Shown in pieces: positions 27,943-36,852 of a stretch of 64,000 nucleotides of DNA (position 1 is the stretch's first letter; each line of letters opens with the position of its first letter). The DNA is from Chitinophagaceae bacterium (GTDB taxonomy: Bacteria; Bacteroidota; Bacteroidia; Chitinophagales; UBA10324). Location of the stretch: the NCBI GenBank assembly GCA_016704325.1, contig JADJAG010000008.1:1178001-1242000 (forward strand). The letters are read 5' to 3'. The notes under the pieces are model-generated. The model did not search any database. It was given only the letters and a program-made list of their open reading frames with translations, and was not told the origin of the DNA. The translations under genes were made by a program, and so were the position numbers.

Positions 27943-28992
27943 TTATGCATTGGCCTTATGATTCCTAAAAAATGCAATGGTTCTTTCCATAGATTCTTCC
28001 TTGCTGTACTTCGGAAAAAAGCCAAAGTCTTTCTTTGCATTATCAGCACTGAATGTAAAATCAGTGGATGTATACATCACAGCAAATCGACTGAATTTGG
28101 GATTGTAGTATTTTACCGGCCTCACCAAAAAAGCAATGTATTCTGAAATGGCTCCAAGCGCATATGCAAATCCTTTGGGCAACCAAAGATTCTTTGGCCA
28201 TATTTTGTAACCGGCTCTTAAAATGATTTCATCAAAAAATGTAAAAAAATTACTGCCTTCACTGTCCGTAATAAAGTAAGCCTTCCCCAGAACTTCCTGA
28301 TTGCCCTCTGCAAGTGCTTTCGCAGCAAGTACATGCGCCCATGCCATGTTGCCTGAATACACATGCTGACTCAAAGCTTTTCCGTTTCCAATACGGGTGT
28401 AAAGCCCGCTTTTCGCCATCTGAATCAATGGCGGAAGGTGGTAGGGATCTCTTTCGCCCCAGATATCGGCAGGCCTTAATGCACAGGTTTTGAAATGTTC
28501 ATTATTTGCTGACAACACCAGTTGCTCAGCGAGGCACTTACTCTCGCAGTACATATTTAAATGCTTATCAGCATATGGTTGCGACTCATCAATATTTACC
28601 AATGGATTCCCGGTAATCACCACATCAAGCGAACTGGTGTACACCAGCATGGATACTTTGTTTTGCTTGCAGGCTGCAATTACATTTCGTGTTCCTTCAA
28701 AATTTACACGGTAAACTTCCTTTGGAGATTTCGTGCCCCAATCAACAATGGCTGCAGCATGGATCACCAAATCAATGCCCACACATGCCCTGCCGATATC
28801 ATCCGGGTTACAGATATCTCCTTTAAAGTACCTGGCGCGATCATCAATGAATCCGGGATTATCCTTCAGACCAAAAATGGTGATGGATTGAATACCTAAC
28901 GGAACATTTGCATCGAGCAGTTCACTCACAATAGTGCTACCCAGGAATCCTGCACCTCCTGTAACCAGAATATTCAACTTAGCATCTGCCAT
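27943..28992 (-). CDS. NAD-dependent epimerase / 3-beta-hydroxysteroid dehydrogenase-like
   Basis: About 349 residues from ATG at 28992, chosen because it leaves room for a promoter between this gene and the divergent EthD gene and places the Rossmann motif GGAGFLGSTI at the usual distance. The longer frame reaches 29046. Extended-SDR features are IHAAAIVDWGTK, VYTSSLDVV and the catalytic Tyr-x3-Lys in YCESKCLAE. The C-terminal LRPADIWGERDPYHLPPLI is typical of 3-beta-HSD-like enzymes. Inference: oxidation or isomerisation of a sterol-like or isoprenoid alcohol. Confidence 0.82.
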   Translation of the reverse strand: MADAKLNILVTGGAGFLGSTIVSELLDANVPLGIQSITIFGLKDNPGFIDDRARYFKGDICNPDDIGRACVGIDLVIHAAAIVDWGTKSPKEVYRVNFEGTRNVIAACKQNKVSMLVYTSSLDVVITGNPLVNIDESQPYADKHLNMYCESKCLAEQLVLSANNEHFKTCALRPADIWGERDPYHLPPLIQMAKSGLYTRIGNGKALSQHVYSGNMAWAHVLAAKALAEGNQEVLGKAYFITDSEGSNFFTFFDEIILRAGYKIWPKNLWLPKGFAYALGAISEYIAFLVRPVKYYNPKFSRFAVMYTSTDFTFSADNAKKDFGFFPKYSKEESMERTIAFFRNHKANA

Positions 28993-29057
28993 ACCTGACT
29001 TGTCGTTTCGTTTGCTTATACTCGCGGAAAAATATTCATTTAACAAGGATTATTAGA

Positions 29058-29733
29058 ATGAATAAAGAAATTTATCTGGTACAAGGTGTTGATATGGAAT
29101 CCTATCAGGATTTCAGCGATCGGATTTTCGCTGTGGTTGCAAAAGCGAACTCGACATTCAATCCTGATGCTATAAAATTTACTATTACGGAGAAAGCTCC
29201 ACCTGCTAGTTCAATTATTCCATTTAGTAAAAGGGAAGTTAGCGGCCATCTCGGTTTACAACCCGCATGCGGCTATTTGTGAAGTATTCAAAAACATTGC
29301 AGGTTTTCGTGGTGCTTACAAAGTGGAGGAAGCGCTTCCTGTCAGTTATCAAAAAACCTGGATTGATGGTGAACGAACACCTGGTGCATGTTTACTCACT
29401 TTGATTTCCAAAAAGAAAAATATTGATTATGCCACTTTCCTTCATCGCTGGCATAACGGGCACACACCGCTATCACTTAAGATTCATCCCCTCTGGAATT
29501 ATGTACGTAATGAGGTGAAAGAAATACTTACAGAAAATACTGCAGCATTTAACGGCATTGTTGAAGAACAAATGAGAACTGCTAGCGATCTGTTGAATCC
29601 ATTAAAATTCTTCGGCAATCCACTCATCATCATTCCGCGAATGATAACTGTTTATGCAGACACAAAATCGTTCATCGATTATTCTTCGATGGAAACTTAT
29701 TTAGCAGCGGAGTATCTAATTAAGACTAAATAG
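29058..29733 (+). pseudogene. EthD-domain protein, single-base frameshift
   Basis: Two frames are needed. 29058-29282 encodes MNKEIYLVQGVDMESYQDFSDRIF... up to IPFSKRE. The second frame, joined near 29235, reads KLAAISVYNPHAAICEVFKN then GFRGAYKVEEALPVSY, running to 29733. It contains the EthD-like signature YATFLHRWHNGHTPLSLKIHP. Joined, about 225 residues form a two-repeat dimeric alpha/beta-barrel protein. Known: EthD-domain proteins accompany oxidation of ethers, quinones or steroids. The shift lies near an AAAAGGG run, where indels are common, so a sequencing error is possible. Confidence 0.7.
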
Positions 29734-29887
29734 AGCGGGCAAAAACGGGTAGAATACCTTTTTCTCATAAAGACTAATAGCTGTATCAAAATGTTCATTC
29801 AATGTCATCAAGCCGAATGTATTTCGACATCACTTCGTATTACTAAAAGATCCTGAAACAAGTTCAAGATGACTGTTTGTGATCCTA

Positions 29888-30885
29888 CTATGCTCTAAAG
29901 ACCATCCCATACTCCTTCAGCAAAGTTTCAGAAAGCTGCCAGAGTCTTTGCCCATTCGCTTCATCCATTGCCTTTGCATCCATATCTTTTCTTCCCATCA
30001 AAAAAAGATAGTCTATCGCCTTTCCTTCACTTCAGGTGAAGCAGCAAAATAGATGACAGGCTGAACAGCCACTTCCGGTGATCTGAAGAAAATTTTGAAG
30101 ACCGCCTTTAACAACGGTTTGAAGATAGCAGGCGCTTCACGGGCAATATTAGAATTTACCGGTCCGGGGCATAATGCGAACACTGAATAATTCACCTGAT
30201 CAGGACTATTGATTTTGCGGCTTAGCTCGTTGGCAAATGTTGCCAGCAGTAATTTGTAGTATCCGTAATATTCAACTGTCTTTCCCATTGAATACTCTTT
30301 ATAAGCCCCGAAGTTATCCCAATCAAAAGCCCCGGGGTTGCGGTGACTTTCTGAAACCACATAAATTATTCGAGGAATATTATTATCTGGGTTGTTGAAT
30401 AAATTATGATCAAGCAACAACCGGGTTAAGCAGTATTTCGAGAGGTAGTTTACCACAAACATTTCTTCAAGTCCTTGTTTGGTCTTTCTGCTTTTGTTGG
30501 GTACCATACCGGCATTATCTACCAGGATATCAAGTTTCACGGATGCTGCTTTGAGTTTATTCACCAGAGCAACGATTGAATCCAGATCGGAAAGATCAAC
30601 GTGCATCATCTCTACGTGGTTGCTGCCTGAACGTTTTTTTACCTGTTCACCTTTTTCCGGAATTCCACTCCGGCAGGCCATCCAAATATGTGCACCACGT
30701 TTCGCCAATTGAACAGCCGCTTCAAATCCCAGTCCTGAGCTGGCACCGGTGATCAATATATTTTTTCCATCAAGCCTTTCTTTATCACTTAGTGACACCA
30801 CATTCTTCTGCTTGCGGAAAAGATCGGTAATGCCGCTAAGCGTGGCTGTGAATGCATTGGAATAGCGCTGCTTATCTTTTGTCAT
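29888..30885 (-). CDS. Short-chain dehydrogenase/reductase (C-terminus frameshifted)
   Basis: Uninterrupted part 30013-30885 (290 residues): TGASSGLGFEAAVQLAKRGA (cofactor loop), NNAG-type motif seen as VDNAGMVPN, and the active-site Tyr-x3-Lys in VEYYGYYKLLL. The frame ends ERR at 30013. A one-base shift there continues GKAIDYLFLMGRKDMDAKAM, then DEANGQRLWQLSETLL to a stop at 29888, the usual C-terminus of this SDR group. So the real gene most likely spans 29888-30885 with an indel at about 30015. It lies 44 bases downstream of the sulfotransferase gene in the same orientation. Confidence 0.78.
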
Positions 30886-30929
30886 AATTTAATTCTCAAT
30901 GATCTTCGCTAACATTTTCTACAATGTCT

Positions 30930-32156
30930 TTAAAAATTCCAAATAGAACCCCATTTTTCGTCAATCTCTTGCCTGGTCAATCCGAAATCCCCGAGCCGGT
31001 AAGCGTGTGCCCCGTATTTATTCTTCGTATTCTTTACTTCTGTTTCCATGAATCGTTGAGCTAATTCGGTAGAAACAGGTCCGCGCTCCTTATAGATATC
31101 TGAAAGTGCTTCCATAGGAGCATCTACCAGTTTTTGATAAAACACATCCACAAAATTAAGATCGTTGTTTGCTTTTCTGAATGCAATGCCATTAGAAAGC
31201 ATGAAGGCTGTTTTCCTGACCCAATGCTTTGCCACACGCTCTGCTGTGACCCCGTTACTGAAGATAGACTGACTGTGCGCCACCATGCTCAGGAATGACG
31301 GCAAACTCTCACTTATGTCACGGTGTGTCCAGATAAACTGAACCTTATCAAATAATTTATTGATGACAGGAAGAAATTCTAAATGGTGCGGACTTTTCAA
31401 AACCCATCTTTTTGCAGGCTGTTGAAACTGCAGGTACTTCAGCAATTTGATCATGTATTCATAAGCAATAGTCTGATCTGTACCTTCCAGCCATGCAGCA
31501 TAAGAAGGCACATGCATAGTGGCTTCCGGAGTGGTACTGAGGAACGTGTTGTCGAGCAGCAGGATATCCTCTTCCGGTTTTTCATATTCAACAGGGTGAA
31601 TGGAGAAAAATCCGGGTGCCATAAGCCGCAATGCTTTTTCACTCAGGCGTGCGACTTTAATCCGGTCTTCTTTCTCATTTGGTTTATCATTAAATGGAAC
31701 AGGGTTGATAGCCTCCCAACTGAGTAATACCCTATTATCCGGATCAGCGGCGAGTAACCTTTGTAATTTGGTGGTGCCTGTTCTTTGCAATCCGCAAATT
31801 AACTGCACAGGATAAAGTTGTTGCTCCAGAATTTCAGGATACTTTTTAAACGCCTGTTCTGCCCTGAGCCGGATCACCAGCATATTCACTAACCGTTTTT
31901 GGGTGATGAATCTTCCTATAGGAGTTAGTTGAGCTTCCCGGTTCACCGAATCAAGCAGTCGCTCCAACGGCTCTTCCCAAAAGTCTGCACCAAATGATTG
32001 CAGCGCTGTTTGCTTTCGTGCAAGCTTAATAAGATGGTCCTTTGTCAGTTTGATTTCTGTACCGATCAGGTATGTGCTTCCCCATACGCTGTTGATGAGG
32101 TTAAACCAGGCAGGTCGACTGTTGAAACTGGTAGCTGTGACCGTTCGCTGATGCAT
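30930..32156 (-). CDS. Sulfotransferase family protein
   Basis: 408 residues. The PAPS 5'-phosphosulfate loop is LICGLQRTGTTKLQRLLAAD and the 3'-phosphate site FIWTHRDISESLPSFLSM; RWVLKSPHHLEFL supplies the usual LKxP/H motif. This pattern fits the bacterial Sulfotransfer_3 group acting on lipids or small hydroxylated compounds. The start ATG overlaps the stop of the upstream DUF1214 gene by one base (TAATG), so the two are translationally coupled. Substrate not deducible. Confidence 0.85.
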   Translation of the reverse strand: MHQRTVTATSFNSRPAWFNLINSVWGSTYLIGTEIKLTKDHLIKLARKQTALQSFGADFWEEPLERLLDSVNREAQLTPIGRFITQKRLVNMLVIRLRAEQAFKKYPEILEQQLYPVQLICGLQRTGTTKLQRLLAADPDNRVLLSWEAINPVPFNDKPNEKEDRIKVARLSEKALRLMAPGFFSIHPVEYEKPEEDILLLDNTFLSTTPEATMHVPSYAAWLEGTDQTIAYEYMIKLLKYLQFQQPAKRWVLKSPHHLEFLPVINKLFDKVQFIWTHRDISESLPSFLSMVAHSQSIFSNGVTAERVAKHWVRKTAFMLSNGIAFRKANNDLNFVDVFYQKLVDAPMEALSDIYKERGPVSTELAQRFMETEVKNTKNKYGAHAYRLGDFGLTRQEIDEKWGSIWNF

Positions 32157-33340
32157 TACTTTTTTAGTTCAGAAAGTTCACTGACTGTGCATAAAGGATC
32201 TATAGGTTCAGCACCATTTCTCAACCGATACCATCGGAGGCACATCGTTCCTTCGAAATGATTGCAGGTATCTATCCAGTTAGAAAATCCAGGATTGGTT
32301 TTTGAAACAATAATCCGGATGCTGCCATCATTTTCTTTAGTTGCCGAATGCTTGTTCACACAAATAGGGAAGTAACGGTAATCAAGTGATTCCATCCAAT
32401 AATTGTTCAACTGAAAATTCCATGTTTCGCAATCGGGAGGTGTAAATGTAATCACGAGAGCTTCATTCGGTTTAAGCTTCCAGTAACTATGATAATAAAC
32501 AATGTTTGCATCGCCACCTGCAGCATTAGAAATGGCAGGACTGAAGCGTGGTAACTTATTCGGATGCTTTTGGAATCCATTAGCCCACCGTGCAAATAAA
32601 ACAGGTGCACCGGCAACAAAAAGAGCAGCGGTCTGCAGACCCTTGTCTATTTTTTCAGGAGTAACCTCGTTGGGATATTTTTTACCATTGAGGTTCTCAA
32701 TCTTTAGAGAAGCAATCATTTCATGTTCGCGGTCTAAAAAAGTCTGCCTCACAATTAACAAGCTGGTACGGTCTTCCAATTTCAACCAGTTCTTTCCCTT
32801 TTTTGTTTTACTAAGGATGATCTCAAAACTTCCATCTGTTTCCAATTGAAGATCATTATTCTCCAATATGCCACAAGGAGACATACCGCCCGGTTCTCCG
32901 TACACTCCATTTTGCGTGAAGAATCCAATATAGTTGATCGTGTTTCTTTTCCCGGTGATGCGGTATTCCTGTGCGCCACTTATCTGTGCATTTTGATAGT
33001 AATTATCGGGATTATCTGCGCCGAGTTTCACGGTCTCATGCACCATTCTCCTCAACTCCGGAAATTCCACATCGCCATACTCCACATAGGCCTCAAGGGC
33101 GGCGCGGGTAAGGCGACTGAGGTAGCGCACGCCTTCCGCCTGCTGAAAAGGATCGACCGGTGCGCCGGGATAAACAAGTGCAGCGCCGGCAGTTTTGAGG
33201 TGGTCACAGAATTCCGACCATGCTTTTCCTGAAACAATTCTCTGCGCATGCATATCGGCTTCCGTTTTTCCTGTTAAGCGCAACCAGGAAAGGCGGAACC
33301 ATTTGATGATGCCAAAAATTTTGAAGATGAATTTTCCCAT
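32156..33340 (-). CDS. DUF1214-domain protein
   Basis: 394 residues. The C-terminal half has the DUF1214 pattern: YYHSYWKLKPNEALVITFTPPDCETWNFQLNNYWMESLDYR, NKHSATKENDGSIRIIVS and NWIDTCNHFEGTMCLRW. The N-terminal part (residues 30-190) has the RAALEAYVEYGDVEFPELRRM and NYIGFFTQNGVYGEPGGMSP blocks often found with it. Known: structure resembles a beta-sandwich enzyme of unknown reaction; members are frequent in steroid or lipid gene clusters. First gene of a leftward operon with the sulfotransferase and SDR. Confidence 0.84.
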   Translation of the reverse strand: MGKFIFKIFGIIKWFRLSWLRLTGKTEADMHAQRIVSGKAWSEFCDHLKTAGAALVYPGAPVDPFQQAEGVRYLSRLTRAALEAYVEYGDVEFPELRRMVHETVKLGADNPDNYYQNAQISGAQEYRITGKRNTINYIGFFTQNGVYGEPGGMSPCGILENNDLQLETDGSFEIILSKTKKGKNWLKLEDRTSLLIVRQTFLDREHEMIASLKIENLNGKKYPNEVTPEKIDKGLQTAALFVAGAPVLFARWANGFQKHPNKLPRFSPAISNAAGGDANIVYYHSYWKLKPNEALVITFTPPDCETWNFQLNNYWMESLDYRYFPICVNKHSATKENDGSIRIIVSKTNPGFSNWIDTCNHFEGTMCLRWYRLRNGAEPIDPLCTVSELSELKK

Positions 33341-33408
33341 GAAATTATTATCCGTATAAAATGCAAGATCATAAAAAATCAGGTGGAATTAACGGTAACA
33401 GGTAGTTT

Positions 33409-33603
33409 GGGTGCACGGCAATTCGTTCATCTTGTCAAGCAATGGTGGGTGGGCTAAATTGTTAAATGGTTAAATTGCTAAATTGTTGCGGCGAAGCCGA
33501 TCACTTACTACTCTGTATTCACTACTCTACTTTACTCCCTAACTCAAATACTTAATACTCTATTTCTACACCTAATAATCTATATCCTATTTGTCGTGCG
33601 CCC
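33409..33603 (+). mobile_element. MITE-like element, copy C (195 bp)
   Basis: Ends GGGTGCACGGCAA ... TTGTCGTGCGCCC (inverted repeats with two mismatches). Flanked by GGTAGTTT (33401-33408) and GGTATTTT (33604-33611), 7 of 8 alike. The 19-bp core is at 33488-33506. Non-coding. Confidence 0.72.
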
Positions 33604-34030
33604 GGTATTTTAATGGATAGTGCCTTGAGACGAAGCGGGGCCGATTTATTTCGTTAGTCAACAGGATTGCAAATGCCGTCAAGGTGTGATCCGTTCAAAC
33701 CAAATAACCGTTGGCAGGCTGAAATGCTGCTGTGGCAGATAAGCAAATGACAAATAATAGTAGCTTGCAATACCTAAATACGGCATTTGATAATTGCATG
33801 CTCATTGACCGGAATTGGTATGAATGGTGGCATCGATTGTAATACCGATGTTTAGGAAATATGCGCATGGCATGTATTTAGGAATAGAAAATTAGATGGT
33901 TGTTTTTCAAATGATTAAAGCAAAAACATAATTCCAAAATAAACATCACCATGACGCAAACACAAACGTTATGGGCAAGGCTATGACGACCATTTGTGCA
34001 ACGACAAACAAACATTAAAACAGACGACCT
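33604..34030. other. Intergenic stretch ending in an attC-like half-site
   Basis: No gene seen. The right end carries GTTATGGGC (33968-33976) followed by GCTATGACGACC (33980-33991), the border shared with the second cassette at 35757-35779. Confidence 0.5.
33968..33991 (+). other. attC-like right half-site, cassette 1 left border
   Basis: GTTATGGGC + AAG + GCTATGACGACC. Its first nine bases are the exact inverse complement of GCCCATAAC at 35629-35637, the left half of the next site. That is the relationship expected between a cassette's 5' end and its own attC site. Confidence 0.5.
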
Positions 34031-34867
34031 ATGAACAATTTTGGCGGTGACTGGACAAAAATAAAAATTGAGATTTTAGTTGAATACGCAAAAGCGTATT
34101 TAGCAATAATGAAAGACCGTAAATTTTTTAAACTTATGTATTTTGACGGTTTTGCAGGTAGTGGTTTTATTGTTAAAGACAAGAAAGTGGACGTTGACAT
34201 AACTGTAGGTGCTGCAAGACGGATTATTGAAATTTCAGACCCACGACCATTTGACAGCTATTACTTCGTAGAGAAAGACCCTAAGAATTTTGCTCTACTT
34301 GAAGAGAATACTAAAGAAGCTTTTCCTAAAAAAACAATTTATACTGTTTGTGACGACTGCAACAAAAAGATTATTGACTTAGCCAATTTTCTGAGAGACC
34401 CGAAAAATAAAAATGTAAGGACACTTGCATATGTTGACCCTTGCGGAATGCAAGTTGAATGGCGTTCAATAGAAAGTTTAAGGGGACTTCCTCTTGATAT
34501 GTGGATACTTGTTCCAACAGGACTTGGGGTTAACAGACTATTAAAAAAGAATGGACTGATTTCTGATGCTTGGTTAGAGAAACTTGAAATTTTCTTAGGA
34601 CTAAGTCGAGAAGAAATCGAGAAACGATTTTACAAGAAAACAGCTACGCTGTTTGAAGACATAACATTTGTTGAAAAAGAAAAGGATGCAATAGAAAACT
34701 CTGCAAAACTTTATAAATCAAGACTAAAAGAAGTTTTTGAATTCGTTTCTAAACCATACGAATTAAAGAACTCAAGTAACTCAATAATGTATCATTTATT
34801 CTTAACTTCGAACAATAAAACTGCTGAAAGAATCGGCAGCGATATTGTCAAAAAATATAACAATTAA
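34031..34867 (+). CDS. tcmP: Three-Cys-motif partner protein TcmP
   Basis: 278 residues. Starts NNFGGDWTKIKIEIL and has YFDGFAGSG at 37-45, a motif I-like glycine loop of Rossmann methyltransferases; YFVEKDP at 78-84; and AYVDPCGMQVEW at 133-144, resembling the motif IV DPPY-type segment. Known: TcmP is encoded next to the three-Cys-motif DUF5131 protein in scattered bacteria and phages; the pair's reaction is unknown. Inference: a SAM-binding methyltransferase-like partner. Asp codons are mostly GAC, unlike neighbours that prefer GAT, suggesting recent acquisition. One base separates it from DUF5131. Confidence 0.82.
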   Translation: MNNFGGDWTKIKIEILVEYAKAYLAIMKDRKFFKLMYFDGFAGSGFIVKDKKVDVDITVGAARRIIEISDPRPFDSYYFVEKDPKNFALLEENTKEAFPKKTIYTVCDDCNKKIIDLANFLRDPKNKNVRTLAYVDPCGMQVEWRSIESLRGLPLDMWILVPTGLGVNRLLKKNGLISDAWLEKLEIFLGLSREEIEKRFYKKTATLFEDITFVEKEKDAIENSAKLYKSRLKEVFEFVSKPYELKNSSNSIMYHLFLTSNNKTAERIGSDIVKKYNN

Positions 34868-34868
34868 A

Positions 34869-35594
34869 ATGGCTCAATCATCAATAGAATGGACTGAAAT
34901 GACTTGGAACCCGACAACAGGTTGCACGAAAATTTCAAGCGGATGTAAGTTCTGCTACGCTGAAATAATGTCCAAACGACTGAAAGCAATGGGTGTTGAA
35001 AAATACAAAGACGCTTTTAAAGTCAGAACTCATCCTGACCAACTGAATATACCTTACACTTGGAAATCCTCGAAAATTGTTTTTGTAAACTCAATGAGCG
35101 ACCTGTTCCATAAAGACATTCCACTTGACTTTATAAAACAAGTTTTCAAGGTAATGAACGACAACCCTAATCACGTTTTTCAAGTTCTTACAAAAAGAGC
35201 AGAAAGGCTTTTTGTAGTTCATAAGGAACTTAAATGGACACATAATATTTGGATGGGCGTGTCAGTAGAAAACGAAAATGTTACTGACCGTATTGATTTT
35301 TTACGCAAAACAAAAGCAAGAGTAAAATTTTTATCCTGCGAACCATTAATCGGACCTTTACCAAACCTAAACTTAAAGAAAATTGACTGGGTTATTGTTG
35401 GCGGTGAAAGCGGGCACAGACCAAGACCAATGGACGCTGACTGGGTTTTAGACATTCAAGAACAATGTGAGAAAGCTCAAGTAGCTTTCTTTTTCAAACA
35501 ATGGGGCGGACGAAATAAAAAAGCAAACGGCAGACTTTTAAACGGCAAGACCTATGACGAAATGCCTGAACAACAATTACAGACAAGTGTATAA
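34869..35594 (+). CDS. DUF5131 / phage Gp37-Gp68-like three-Cys-motif protein
   Basis: 241 residues from ATG at 34869, one base after the tcmP stop; an upstream in-frame ATG at 34845 lies inside tcmP and is less likely. Starts SSIEWTEMTWNPTTGCTKIS with the cysteine motif C-x6-C-x2-C in GCTKISSGCKFCYAE. Further conserved blocks are FVNSMSDLFHKDIP, FQVLTKRAERL, WMGVSVENENVTDR and WVIVGGESGHRPRPMDADWV. The barrel-like order with an N-terminal cysteine cluster resembles radical SAM enzymes, though the spacing is not the canonical C-x3-C-x2-C. Probably works with TcmP. Confidence 0.88.
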   Translation: MAQSSIEWTEMTWNPTTGCTKISSGCKFCYAEIMSKRLKAMGVEKYKDAFKVRTHPDQLNIPYTWKSSKIVFVNSMSDLFHKDIPLDFIKQVFKVMNDNPNHVFQVLTKRAERLFVVHKELKWTHNIWMGVSVENENVTDRIDFLRKTKARVKFLSCEPLIGPLPNLNLKKIDWVIVGGESGHRPRPMDADWVLDIQEQCEKAQVAFFFKQWGGRNKKANGRLLNGKTYDEMPEQQLQTSV

Positions 35595-35628
35595 CGACAA
35601 CGAGAACATATCGACCGAAAGAAGCCCA

Positions 35629-35779
35629 GCCCATAACAGCACCTACAAGAAATTGGCGGTTGAATGGTTAAATGAACATTTGTGCTTCGTATCAAGTATA
35701 GTGCTGGCAGACAATTTTGTGCTCCGAAATCGCCAACTTCTTAAACCCGCCAAACTTTAGCGGCCATGCTATGACGACC
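35629..35779 (+). other. attC-like recombination site between cassettes
   Basis: A 151-bp imperfectly palindromic region. Left half GCCCATAACAGC, then AAGAAATTGGCGGTT; right half ATCGCCAACTTCTT, then TTTAGCGGCC and GCTATGACGACC. The arms AAGAA-TTGGCG / CGCCAA-TTCTT pair. Inside, ATTTGTGCTTCG and TTTTGTGCTCCG form a short direct repeat. Its outer right half TTTAGCGG matches the inverse of CCGCTAAC at 36853-36860 except for one base. It resembles integron attC sites in layout; no integron integrase is in the window. Confidence 0.5.
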
Positions 35780-35817
35780 GTGCAAACACCAAGGGACTGA
35801 CAAAAAACGAAAAGACA

Positions 35818-36828
35818 ATGAGTTCAATACACTACTTTCAAAGATACTCTCAACCCGAAAATGTTGCGACAAACAACACTTTACTTTTGCTATCACGACT
35901 GTATCAACATTCATCAAATCACTTTAAAGGGTTTCTAAATGACTTGCTTGACGACACAGACCTTGATGCAGGCATTTTATTTAATCAACAACAGCGTGGT
36001 AAGGGGTCAGTTCCTGACGGCAGTATCAGCCAGACAAGTTTTAAGGTAGTTGTAGAAACAAAACTGCACCAACATTTTTCGGTTCAACAACTGACAGAGC
36101 ATTTAAAAAGCTTCGGACAAGAGGAGCGTAAAATTCTTCTCTCACTAAGTCCAAAAATTCCATCTGCTTCGCTTCAAGGACAGATTGAAGCAGAAGTTAA
36201 AAAGTTCAACGCTGCAAATAATACAAGCGTTAAATATATCCCGACTACCTTTCAATCAATCGTAGAAAAGTTTCGTAACACTTTAGAGGACTACGACTAT
36301 GACCTAATTCCTGTTGTGGACGACTATGAGGATTATTGTATCAATGACAAACTCATCACCGATGACGAATACAGAATGAGAGCTGTAACCTGTGGTTGGA
36401 CACTTGCCGAAAACTTTCAGCACAACCTTTATTACGACAAAGTGGAAGACGGTTATTCCGACCACTCCTACATCGGAACATACAGCGACAAAAGCATTAA
36501 AGGCATTGGTAAACTTTCAAACATCATTGAGTCAGACCTTTTAGCAAGCGGAAAACTTCACATCAAAAACTCAACAAAACCTGTTACACCCGAACAAGAG
36601 AAGAATATAATTGATGTAATCGCAGCGGCAATGACAAATAATAGTTGGAACATCGCAACTGGACATAATTTCTTTTGCGTAGAGAAATTTTTTGAAACAG
36701 ATTTTCGCAAGACGACAAAGTATCCGTTACAAGGGACAAAATTTTTCAACCTCAAAACAGAGTTGAACTTAAAGACACTTCCACCGACTGACCAACTTGC
36801 AGACCTTCTAAAAACTATAACATGGTAA
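35818..36828 (+). CDS. PD-(D/E)XK nuclease-superfamily protein
   Basis: 336 residues. The catalytic pattern PD-x12-E-x-K is visible: Pro66-Asp67 in GSVPDGSI and Glu80/Lys82 in VVVETKL, followed by a helix with QLTEHLKSFG. The N-terminal helix region (YFQRYSQPENVATNNTLLLLSRLYQH) and the all-acidic centre (DYDYDLIPVVDDYEDY) are unusual. It resembles restriction-type or defence nucleases. Asp codons are GAC-rich as in TcmP/DUF5131, implying a common source, but it is separated from them by an attC-like site, so it looks like its own cassette. Target unknown. Confidence 0.68.
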   Translation: MSSIHYFQRYSQPENVATNNTLLLLSRLYQHSSNHFKGFLNDLLDDTDLDAGILFNQQQRGKGSVPDGSISQTSFKVVVETKLHQHFSVQQLTEHLKSFGQEERKILLSLSPKIPSASLQGQIEAEVKKFNAANNTSVKYIPTTFQSIVEKFRNTLEDYDYDLIPVVDDYEDYCINDKLITDDEYRMRAVTCGWTLAENFQHNLYYDKVEDGYSDHSYIGTYSDKSIKGIGKLSNIIESDLLASGKLHIKNSTKPVTPEQEKNIIDVIAAAMTNNSWNIATGHNFFCVEKFFETDFRKTTKYPLQGTKFFNLKTELNLKTLPPTDQLADLLKTITW

Positions 36829-36852
36829 CAGCGTGGGGACAAAAAGCACGAA

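Noticed and set aside
34869..35594. Prophage region suggested by the Gp37/Gp68 family name
   Set aside because: No capsid, tail, terminase or lysis genes nearby; the context is cassette-like instead.
35554..35760. 68-residue open frame after DUF5131
   Set aside because: It starts inside the DUF5131 gene and runs through the attC-like palindrome, whose structure explains the sequence better than coding.
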